Shown one piece after another: positions 38,391-44,592 of a DNA stretch of 44,592 nucleotides. The notes under the pieces were generated by a model. The model did no database searches and was not told where the DNA came from. It saw only the letters and a program-made list of their open reading frames with translations. Source of the stretch: Mesorhizobium silamurunense (GTDB taxonomy: Bacteria > Pseudomonadota > Alphaproteobacteria > Rhizobiales > Rhizobiaceae). Positions within the stretch are counted from its first letter, which is position 1. The number at the start of each line of letters is the position of its first letter. Where the stretch lies: contig NZ_JHQR01000126.1 in assembly GCF_014843825.1 (NCBI RefSeq), forward strand, positions 1-44,592, in the 5' to 3' direction. The position numbers and the translations under genes are program-made.

Positions 38391-38984
38391 TCACAGCACG
38401 CCGAAGGCAAGGCCGACGCCGACCGCCGCGCAGGCGGCGCCGGCAACACGCGCCAAGGCGCGGAAGCGGTGCCCAAGGCGGAGCGCGGCCGCGATGCCGA
38501 TGGCATGAAGAAGCACCGTCGCGACGGCGAAACCCGCCATATATTCGAGGCCGCCGGCATTCTCCGGCACTTCGGTGCCATGCGCATGGCCGTGGAACAG
38601 TGCGAACACGCCGATGATGGCCACACCCGCCGAGACCCGCAGGTCGACCGCCAGCGCGACCAGCAATCCGAGCGCCACGACCGAGGCGAGGATACCCGGC
38701 TCGACGAAGGGCACCGGCACATGCAGCATACCGAGCGCGCCGCCGACCAGCATCACGCCGACAAAGGCGAGCGGCCACGCCAACACCGCCCGGCCGCCCT
38801 TCATCGCCGCCCACAGACCGACCGCGATCATCACCGCCATATGGTCGAGGCCGGACAGCGGATGCGCGAAACCGGTGGCGAAGGAAGAAGTCGCGCCGAT
38901 GCCGACATGGGCGTAAGCCGGCATAGCGGCTGCCAGGAAGAGGATCGCGGCGAGCGTGGCGCGTTTTGTCGATACGGAGATCAT
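38391..38984 (-). CDS. ureJ: HupE/UreJ-family nickel/cobalt permease
   Basis: A 197-residue membrane protein with signal-like start ([26 protein letters not shown]) and about six helices. [19 protein letters not shown] and FHGHAHGTE carry the His/Asp metal-binding motifs of HupE/UreJ. It probably imports nickel for urease. The ATG at 38984 is chosen; the open frame to 39059 is not protein-like. Confidence 0.92.
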   Translation of the reverse strand: MISVSTKRATLAAILFLAAAMPAYAHVGIGATSSFATGFAHPLSGLDHMAVMIAVGLWAAMKGGRAVLAWPLAFVGVMLVGGALGMLHVPVPFVEPGILASVVALGLLVALAVDLRVSAGVAIIGVFALFHGHAHGTEVPENAGGLEYMAGFAVATVLLHAIGIAAALRLGHRFRALARVAGAACAAVGVGLAFGVL

Positions 38985-39015
38985 GGGCGGGTCTTTCCTT
39001 CTGAACGTTGCCAGG

Positions 39016-39270
39016 TCAGGCGGCCTTGCGGGGGCCGCAGCCCTCGGCCTTGAGCACACGCTTGGTCGAGGCCGGATATTTCTTCAGCATCGCCGCGGGG
39101 CGGATCGGCCGCGGCGCAAAATTGCCGCCGCAGTTCGGGCACACGCCGCCGAGGACATTCTCCGCGCAACTGGCGCAGAAGGTGCATTCGAAGGTGCAGA
39201 TCAGCGCATCCGTCGCCTCCGGCGGCAGATCCCTGTCGCAGCATTCGCAATTGGGCCTGAGTTCCAGCAT
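39016..39270 (-). CDS. DUF1272 Cys-rich (zinc-ribbon-like) protein
   Basis: An 84-residue cytoplasmic protein with nine cysteines (8, 10, 11, 25, 29, 32, 35, 44, 47) in paired CxxC-type groups: CECC, CTFECTFCASC and CPNC. This matches the DUF1272 family, which probably binds zinc or nickel. GGGAGG precedes the ATG at 39270. It lies between ureA and hupE and may sense or buffer metal for urease, as inference from place. Confidence 0.85.
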   Translation of the reverse strand: MLELRPNCECCDRDLPPEATDALICTFECTFCASCAENVLGGVCPNCGGNFAPRPIRPAAMLKKYPASTKRVLKAEGCGPRKAA

Positions 39271-39295
39271 CGGTCCTCCCTTCGCCTTATGGGCC

Positions 39296-39598
39296 TCACC
39301 GGATCGGTTCGTGCACGGTCACCAGCTTGGTGCCGTCGGGAAACGTCGCCTCGACCTGGACGTCGTGGATCATCTCGGCAATGCCGTCCATGACCTGGGC
39401 GCGGGTGACGACATGGGCGCCGGCCTCCATCAGTTCCGCCACCGGGCGGCCGTCGCGAGCGCCCTCGACGACGAAATCGGTGATCAGCGCGATCGCCTCG
39501 GGGTGGTTGAGCTTGACGCCGCGCTCCAGCCGCTTGCGCGCCACGATTGCCGCCATGGCGATGAGCAGCTTGTCCTTTTCACGCGGCGTCAGATTCAT
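39296..39598 (-). CDS. ureA: Urease gamma subunit UreA
   Basis: A 100-residue UreA, standard length: [42 protein letters not shown] and [18 protein letters not shown] are typical. The ATG at 39598 follows GGGAAGACGC. It is 36 bases after ureD, and DUF1272 follows by 25 bases. Confidence 0.98.
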   Translation of the reverse strand: MNLTPREKDKLLIAMAAIVARKRLERGVKLNHPEAIALITDFVVEGARDGRPVAELMEAGAHVVTRAQVMDGIAEMIHDVQVEATFPDGTKLVTVHEPIR

Positions 39599-39634
39599 GC
39601 GTCTTCCCGGTATTCAACATCAACGTATTCGAGA

Positions 39635-40540
39635 TCAGAGTGACCATAATTTGGGCAGGCCCGCCCGCCCGTTGAGCAGTTCGACGAGAGGAACCAGCCG
39701 CTTGCGGAGATGGTAGCCGTCGCCGGCGGTGAGCCTCGCAAGAAGCTTGCCAGATTGCCCGACGCTCCAGAAACTGGCGCCACCCCAGCCACCGATGATG
39801 GGGTCGCCGATGATCGCGCGCGCCGGCTCCAGCAGGGTTTCCGCACGCGGGGAGACAAGAAGCATCGTTGCAATTGCGCGCGCGCCACCGGCAACCGCCC
39901 GACGCCGGAGCCTGGCTGCGATATCCGGCCCGATGCGAAAATCCTCGGCATGGATGAGCCTGCCGTCCTGATAGACCCGCCAGCGATCGTGGAAATTGCC
40001 CTGGATCGTCTGTTCGCCCATCGCCAGCCGGCCAAACAAGGTCGCCTCCAACAGCAGCGCTTCGGCGCTGCCCGCAAGCTTCACATCGAGCGTCCTTGCA
40101 AAGGCCGCCCGGTCGAAAACGATCGTTTCCTGCGGCAGCCAGGCGATCCGACCGCCGGCGCCGACATCGAGGCTGACCGTCGTCTCGGCGCGATCGGATG
40201 CCGCGCGATAGACCTTCTCGCAGGCCTGGGTGGTGATCGAGGCCGAGGCGCCCTCGCCGACTTCGATCGCCCAGCCGAGCCGATCGCCGCCGGTCAATCC
40301 GCCGGCCGTGTTGATGAGCACCGCCTCGAGCGGGTCGCCTTGCACCGCCGGCATGCGAATCTTGGCCGAACCGTCCTGGTAGAGACGTTGAAGGCGGGTC
40401 CGGCCGCCGCTTTTGCCGCAGAAAAGCCTGCCTCGCCCGGCAACACGTTGGGCGGCAAGCGGAGTATCGTCGATCATGTCCACGGCGCCAACGTTAAGCA
40501 CTCCGGCGGCTTTGTCGATATATAGCTTGTTGCTTGACAT
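39635..40540 (-). CDS. ureD: Urease accessory protein UreD
   Basis: A 301-residue UreD (UreH) that holds apo-urease during nickel loading. LINTAGGLTGGDRLGWAIEV and ITTQACEKVYRA are diagnostic, with the conserved LPQETIVFDRAAFARTLDV. The ATG at 40540 is chosen; the open frame upstream runs through the divergent promoter and the NodF-like gene as a shadow. It is the first urease gene, divergent from the NodFE-like pair with 138 bases between them. Confidence 0.95.
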   Translation of the reverse strand: MSSNKLYIDKAAGVLNVGAVDMIDDTPLAAQRVAGRGRLFCGKSGGRTRLQRLYQDGSAKIRMPAVQGDPLEAVLINTAGGLTGGDRLGWAIEVGEGASASITTQACEKVYRAASDRAETTVSLDVGAGGRIAWLPQETIVFDRAAFARTLDVKLAGSAEALLLEATLFGRLAMGEQTIQGNFHDRWRVYQDGRLIHAEDFRIGPDIAARLRRRAVAGGARAIATMLLVSPRAETLLEPARAIIGDPIIGGWGGASFWSVGQSGKLLARLTAGDGYHLRKRLVPLVELLNGRAGLPKLWSL

Positions 40541-40678
40541 CGTTTCGGTTTCTATAGAGGGAGCCACCTTGGAGCGGTCACGCGATGCCTGGCGAGGTAG
40601 GGGCGACGACGTTAGTGACTCCAGGGACGAAGGGGCGCTGATCAGTTGGCGTCGGAAAACGACAGGGGAAGGAACCGA

Positions 40679-40933
40679 ATGGCTGACCAGCTGACGACCG
40701 AAATCATCGAAAAGATCAAAGCCCATGCCGAGCCCGGCGGCGAGGAAATCACCGCCAGCACCGATCTCAACACGCTGGGGATCCATTCGCTGGAACTGAC
40801 CGAGATCATCTTCGATCTCGAGGAGAAGTATGGCATCGAGATCGAGATGAACACGGTCGACGCCTGGAGCAACCTCAAGAACGTCGGCGACATGGTCGAG
40901 GCGGTTCGCGAGCTGATCGCGAAAAAAGCCTGA
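40679..40933 (+). CDS. Acyl carrier protein, NodF-like
   Basis: An 84-residue acyl carrier protein. The attachment serine is Ser37, in LGIHSLEL: the residue before it is His36 where nearly all ACPs have Asp. The C-terminal half, [19 protein letters not shown] followed by EAVREL, closely follows the sequence I recall for nodulation protein NodF, as does the start MADQLT. The ATG at 40679 has AGGGGAAGGA upstream. The ketosynthase gene starts four bases after its stop, so the two are one unit. It probably carries a special acyl chain made by that ketosynthase. No nod box is visible upstream. Confidence 0.88.
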   Translation: MADQLTTEIIEKIKAHAEPGGEEITASTDLNTLGIHSLELTEIIFDLEEKYGIEIEMNTVDAWSNLKNVGDMVEAVRELIAKKA

Positions 40934-40937
40934 TTGC

Positions 40938-42146
40938 ATGCTCAAGCGCGTCGTCATCACCGGCATTGGTGGAATATGCGGGCTCGGCAACGATGTGCCG
41001 GCGATCTGGGACGCCATGCGCGCCGGCCGCTCGGCAATCGGCCCGATCGACAACCCTTCGCTGCATGACCTGAAGGTTAAGGTCGGCAGCGAAATCAAGG
41101 CGTTGCCCGATCACGGCATCGACCGCAAGCAAGTGGTGTCGATGGACCGTTTCAGCCTGCTGGCGGTGATCGCGGCGCGGGAGGCGATGCAACAGTCCGG
41201 ATTGACCGCGCATGCCGACAACACCTACCGGATGGGCGCCATTGTCGGCGTCGGCGTCGCCGGCTTCGAGACGATCGAGGAGAACTACCGCGCGATCCTG
41301 ATCGAAGGGCGCAACCGCGCCGCCATCTTCACCGTGCCGAAGGTGATGCCGGGAGCCGCCGCCGGCCAGGTCAGCATGAATCTCGGGCTGCGCGGTCCGG
41401 TGTTCGGCGTCACCTCGGCCTGCTCGTCGGCCAACCATGCCATCGCTGGCGCCGTCGACCAGATCAGGCTCGGCCGTGCCGACGTCATGGTCGCCGGCGG
41501 CACCGAAGCGCCGCTGGTCTGGGGCGTGCTCAAGGGCTGGGAAGCGCTGAGGGTGCTTTCGCCCGACACATGCAGGCCGTTCTCGGCCGACCGCCAGGGC
41601 CTGTCGCTAGGCGAAGGCGCCGGCATGGCGGTGCTGGAAAGCTACGACCACGCCATGGCGCGCGGCGCCACCATCCTGGCCGAGATCGCCGGCGCAGGCC
41701 TGTCGGCCGACGCCTCCGACATCGTCGCGCCGACAGTCGAGGGACCGGAAGCGGCGATGCGCTTCTGCCTGGTGGATGCCGGGCTCAATCCCGAGGATGT
41801 CGACTATCTCAACGCGCATGGCACCGGCACCAAGGCCAACGACCAGATCGAGACCGCAGCGATCAAGCGCGTCTTCGGCGAGCATGTCGGCACTCTGTCG
41901 GTTTCCTCGACCAAGTCGATGCATGCGCATTGTCTCGGCGCATCGGGCGGGCTGGAGATGATCGCCTGCGTCATGGCCATCCGCGACGGCATCGTGCCGC
42001 CGACCGCCAATTTCCGCGAGCCCGACCCCGAATGCGACCTCGACGTGACGCCTAACGTGGCGCGCGAGCGCAAGGTGCGCGCAGCACTGAGCAACAGTTT
42101 TGCTTTCGGCGGCACCAATGCGGTGCTGGCGTTCAAGGCGATCTGA
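40938..42146 (+). CDS. Beta-ketoacyl-ACP synthase II, NodE-like
   Basis: A 402-residue condensing enzyme, the length of NodE. The catalytic triad is Cys162 ([10 protein letters not shown]), His294 ([10 protein letters not shown]) and His331 ([12 protein letters not shown]), with Lys326. Segments such as [51 protein letters not shown] and [20 protein letters not shown] agree closely with NodE as I remember it, more than with housekeeping FabF. NodE determines the polyunsaturated fatty acyl group of Nod factors; here, with no nod box and no other nod gene nearby, a general lipid role is as likely. SD is weak; translation may depend on reading through from the ACP. Confidence 0.9.
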   Translation: MLKRVVITGIGGICGLGNDVPAIWDAMRAGRSAIGPIDNPSLHDLKVKVGSEIKALPDHGIDRKQVVSMDRFSLLAVIAAREAMQQSGLTAHADNTYRMGAIVGVGVAGFETIEENYRAILIEGRNRAAIFTVPKVMPGAAAGQVSMNLGLRGPVFGVTSACSSANHAIAGAVDQIRLGRADVMVAGGTEAPLVWGVLKGWEALRVLSPDTCRPFSADRQGLSLGEGAGMAVLESYDHAMARGATILAEIAGAGLSADASDIVAPTVEGPEAAMRFCLVDAGLNPEDVDYLNAHGTGTKANDQIETAAIKRVFGEHVGTLSVSSTKSMHAHCLGASGGLEMIACVMAIRDGIVPPTANFREPDPECDLDVTPNVARERKVRAALSNSFAFGGTNAVLAFKAI

Positions 42147-42220
42147 TACGCGCGCCTGCCATTCGCCGGAAAGCGCTTCCATCTTAGAGCGGGTTTAGCC
42201 TCCCCTCTAAGTTTTTTTCG

Positions 42221-42266
42221 CGCAAATCCGGACGGAACCGCTACGCACCTTTCCTGGAATTGCTCC
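42221..42266. repeat. Degenerate third copy of the palindromic-ended repeat
   Basis: Shares GACGGAA-CCGCTACGCAC and the right end CCTGGAATTGCTCC with the elements at 12177-12223 and 12238-12283; the left end is altered (CGCAAATCC). It lies in the 254-base gap between the NodE-like and GST genes, in which I see no gene. Confidence 0.65.
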
Positions 42267-42400
42267 AGAGCCCTGCCTTGGTTGACTGTCCGTGCACGGC
42301 AGGCCGATTGCCGGCATATTGATCCCGAAGGGCCGGGATCCTAATTCTTGCCCACCCGCCACGCGCGCCGCCCGGCGCCGATCTGCATCCGGAGCCCCCG

Positions 42401-43105
42401 ATGACCAACCTGTCCGCCTTTCCGATCGCCAAGCGCTGGCCGGCCAAGCACCCCGACCGGCTGCAGCTCTATTCCTCCCCGACGCCCAACGGCGTCAAGA
42501 TATCGATCGCGCTGGAAGAGATCGGCCTGCCTTACGAGCCGCACTATGTCGACATCGGCAAGAATGAGAGCTGGACGCCGGAATTCCTGTCGCTCAACCC
42601 GAACGGCAAGATACCGGCAATCATCGACCCGAACGGTCCCGACGGGAAGCCGATCGGGCTGTTCGAATCCGGCGCCATCCTGCTTTACCTCTCGGACAAG
42701 ACCGGCAAGCTGATCCCGGCCGATCCGATCCGGCGCTACGAGACCATCCAATGGGTGTTCTTCCAGATGGCCGCGATCGGCCCGATCTTCGGCCAGGTCG
42801 GCTTCTTCAACAAATTCGCCGGGCGCGAGATCGCCGACAAGCGGCCGCTGGAACGCTATCGCGACGAGTCGCGGCGACTGATCGGCGTTTTGGAAACGCG
42901 GCTCACGGGCCGGCAATGGATCATGGATGATGCGTTCACCATCGCCGATGTCGCGACGCTCGGCTGGGTGCGCAACCTGATCGGCTTCTACGAGGCGCGC
43001 GACCTCGTCGGCTTCGACGATTTCCCGACCGTCGCGGCATGGCTGGAACGGGGCCTTGCACGGCCGGCCGTGCAGAGGGGCCTGACCATCCCGGCGAGGG
43101 GTTGA
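42401..43105 (+). CDS. Glutathione S-transferase family protein (YghU/YfcG-like)
   Basis: A 234-residue GST of the nu-class type. The thioredoxin-like part has LYSSPTPNGVKISIALEEIGL, SLNPNGKIPAIIDPNG and LFESGAILLYLSD (cis-Pro and Glu-Ser glutathione site); the helical domain has WVFFQMAAIGPIFGQ and the conserved IADVATLGWV. Such enzymes often have disulfide reductase activity. The ATG at 42401 follows CCGGAGC. Its function in the cell is not evident from context. Confidence 0.92.
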   Translation: MTNLSAFPIAKRWPAKHPDRLQLYSSPTPNGVKISIALEEIGLPYEPHYVDIGKNESWTPEFLSLNPNGKIPAIIDPNGPDGKPIGLFESGAILLYLSDKTGKLIPADPIRRYETIQWVFFQMAAIGPIFGQVGFFNKFAGREIADKRPLERYRDESRRLIGVLETRLTGRQWIMDDAFTIADVATLGWVRNLIGFYEARDLVGFDDFPTVAAWLERGLARPAVQRGLTIPARG

Positions 43106-43111
43106 GAGAGC

Positions 43112-43435
43112 CTATTTCGTCCTGGTTTTGGCGCGGCCCCGGCCGAGCATGGAAGCGGCAAGCCGAGCCGTGGCCACCACCGCGCCCGTCGCAACGCTTG
43201 CGACGGTGCGAATCGGGCCGGACTTCGCTGTCGGCTTATGTGGCTTCGCGGCTTTTGCGGCGGTCTTGTGCGATGCGCCGGGCACCACTTTCTTGGGCGC
43301 GGCCTTGCCGAAAGCCGGCTTGGCGTCCTTGGAGCGCTCAGCGACCGCAGGGCCGGCACCGGCCCTCGATTGCGTTGTCCTGGATTGATTGGCCCTGCTT
43401 CTCGCGGGCGCGGGTTTTCTGGTCTTGGTTGCCAT
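43112..43435 (-). CDS. Very basic Lys/Ala/Pro-rich hypothetical protein
   Basis: A 107-residue protein, mostly low complexity: MATKTRKPAPARSRANQSR, then AAPKKVV and KTAAKAAKPHKPTAKSG, with a hydrophobic-amphipathic stretch TVASVATGAVVATARLAASML and an RGRAKTRTK end. The composition resembles histone H1-like or nucleoid proteins. AAGGGAACC precedes the ATG at 43435. It ends seven bases from the GST gene, convergent. Function is unknown; DNA or RNA binding is a guess from charge. Confidence 0.65.
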   Translation of the reverse strand: MATKTRKPAPARSRANQSRTTQSRAGAGPAVAERSKDAKPAFGKAAPKKVVPGASHKTAAKAAKPHKPTAKSGPIRTVASVATGAVVATARLAASMLGRGRAKTRTK

Positions 43436-43530
43436 CAGACGGTTCCCTTACGCCGGACAATTGGGGAGTACGGCCATAACGACCTGTAAGTCTTAAGGTT
43501 CCCGTCCAAAAATACTGAAAATTGAGCGGG

Positions 43531-44142
43531 TTAACCAATCACCAGATCGGCTTGCCTGCGGCGCGCCAGCACGCGCTCGATGTTGGGCATGTCGTTGGAG
43601 GCGATCCAGGCGCGGGCGTCCTCGTCGGACTTGCCGTGGTCGCGCCAGCGCTCCATCAGGCGGCGCTCGAGCTCGTTGCGCGGCACGTCGACGAAGATAG
43701 TGAAATCGAACAGCGGCGCGAGCCGCGACCAGGGCTCCTCGTCGAGGAGCAGATAATTGCCTTCGACCAGGATGAACTTGGCGTCGGCGGAAATGATCTC
43801 GGCCGCGGCGCGCGACAGTTCGATGCTGCGGTCGAAGACCGGAATGGCGATGTCAGGCTCGCCGGAGCGGATGCGCTTCAAAAGCGTCTCGAAGCCGGCG
43901 AAGTCGAAGGTTTCCGGCGCGCCCTTGCGCGCGCGCAGGCCGCGCCGGTTGAGCACGATGTCGTCATAGTGGAAGCCGTCCATAGGCACGACTTCGGACG
44001 TGCCTTCCGGCAGCAATTCGTGCAACCTGCCCGATATGGTCGACTTGCCGGCTCCCGGCGGGCCGGCAATGGCAACGACGAAACGCTTGGCTTTGCCGGC
44101 GCGCTTGAAGATTTCGGCAGTGATATGGGCCAAGTCAGACAT
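43531..44142 (-). CDS. P-loop nucleoside/sugar kinase (PanK/uridine kinase-like, FrcK-type)
   Basis: A 203-residue kinase. The P-loop is GPPGAGKS (27-34); MDGFHYDD and ETFDFAGFETLLKRIRSGE are typical of the uridine kinase/pantothenate kinase-like group, and VEGNYLLLDEEPW follows. This matches the rhizobial kinase found with fructose ABC genes, but those genes are not in the window, so the substrate is open. The ATG is at 44142. It is likely cotranscribed with the gene at 44224. Confidence 0.85.
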   Translation of the reverse strand: MSDLAHITAEIFKRAGKAKRFVVAIAGPPGAGKSTISGRLHELLPEGTSEVVPMDGFHYDDIVLNRRGLRARKGAPETFDFAGFETLLKRIRSGEPDIAIPVFDRSIELSRAAAEIISADAKFILVEGNYLLLDEEPWSRLAPLFDFTIFVDVPRNELERRLMERWRDHGKSDEDARAWIASNDMPNIERVLARRRQADLVIG

Positions 44143-44223
44143 CAGCGCCTCTTCGCTAGCGACTCCGGCCGCATCTTGGCGGCAGCCGCCGAAAATTTCA
44201 AACCCGGATTAGCCCGACGGGTC

Positions 44224-44592
44224 TCAGGCCGGAACCGAACGCCCGATGCGCAGGAACTCTCGGTCGAACGGCACCTCCCGCGCTGTCTTGCCAGCGGCAA
44301 GGATGCGCAATCGGTCGGGCGCCGATTCGAGGTCGGCCGGCGGCTCGGCGTCGGCGAACGGAACCGCGCCGATAACATGGCGGAAGGAGACGCTGCGCCC
44401 TTCCGCAAGGGCGAAGGCCGTCGCCACGCCTTCATGCTTCAGCCAGTTGTCGCCGAGCGAGGCGGCGTGGCCGACCGCGGCGCGGCCGTCCTCGATGCCG
44501 AGCACGCCGACATGGCGGCCGCTCCAGGGCGCATAGTCGCGCCCGCCATTGCTGAACCAGAGCATGGTGACCGGCAGCTCGGCCGGGTTCTT
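44224..44592 (-). CDS. Unknown protein, C-terminal part (truncated by the window)
   Basis: The frame runs to the right edge with no stop, giving about 122 residues: KNPAELPVTMLWFSNGGRDY, then WSGRHVGVLGIEDG and a C-terminal part ending FLRIGRSVPA. An ATG at 44565 is internal rather than a likely start. The WFSNGG and HVGVLGIEDG pattern vaguely suggests a beta-sandwich aldose-epimerase-like protein, but I would not assign it. It reads toward the kinase gene, 81 bases away. Confidence 0.6.
   Translation of the reverse strand, partial: KNPAELPVTMLWFSNGGRDYAPWSGRHVGVLGIEDGRAAVGHAASLGDNWLKHEGVATAFALAEGRSVSFRHVIGAVPFADAEPPADLESAPDRLRILAAGKTAREVPFDREFLRIGRSVPA

Noticed and set aside
40534..40558. 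A sigma-70 promoter made of TTGACA (40534-40539) and TATAGA (40553-40558)
   Set aside because: The spacer is only 13 bases, too short for a normal promoter, and TTGACA overlaps the ureD start codon.
40541..40678. A nod box upstream of the NodF-like gene
   Set aside because: I looked for the ATC-N9-GAT core and the conserved AAACAATCGATTT part and found neither. A profile search would be decisive.

Overview
This is high-GC, densely coded DNA of the type seen in Rhizobiales. Mesorhizobium or a near relative is the best guess from the protein set, the many transport and catabolic operons, the GC-rich intergenic mosaic repeats and a rhizobial-style urease cluster; this is inference from recognised families, as no search was run. 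I see no rRNA, tRNA, CRISPR array, insertion sequence, phage gene or replication origin. The window is cut at both ends inside genes.

Left part (1-12.3 kb): the 5' part of a FAD subunit of a molybdenum hydroxylase (minus), then pncA nicotinamidase and an NhaD-type antiporter (plus), an ornithine cyclodeaminase-family gene (plus), and a complete five-gene branched-chain-amino-acid-type ABC transporter read leftward (Tat-exported binding protein, two permeases, two ATPases). Next come a polytopic membrane protein whose 5' end lies in a mosaic repeat, and pncB. pncA and pncB give both enzymes that turn nicotinamide into nicotinate mononucleotide.

Middle part (12.3-18.4 kb): a LysR regulator is divergent from a ureohydrolase (agmatinase family), which is followed by a polar-amino-acid ABC binding protein and two permeases with no ATPase. 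A perfect palindrome sits just upstream of the regulator, within the divergent region. A MATE exporter follows, convergent.

Polyol region (18.4-31.5 kb): a leftward operon encodes a sugar-alcohol ABC importer (binding protein, two permeases, ATPase), a sorbitol-dehydrogenase-like SDR, mannitol dehydrogenase, a HAD phosphatase and an FGGY sugar kinase, with several stop/start overlaps. A LysR gene and a SorC-family regulator lie upstream, with a DUF1127 small protein between them. A second HAD phosphatase and a class II aldolase-family gene follow.

Urease region (31.5-40.5 kb): ureD, ureA, a DUF1272 zinc-ribbon-like protein, hupE/ureJ, ureB, ureC, a six-helix membrane protein, a GST, ureE (with a long His-rich tail), ureF, a DUF3995 membrane protein and ureG, all leftward. 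Two plus-strand genes for secreted proteins split ureB from ureC.

Right part (40.5-44.6 kb): divergent from ureD is an acyl carrier protein plus ketosynthase pair that strongly resembles NodF and NodE but has no recognisable nod box. A second GST, a very basic Ala/Lys-rich protein, a P-loop kinase and a truncated unknown gene complete the window. The NodFE-like pair and the heavily interspersed urease cluster are the observations I would look at first.
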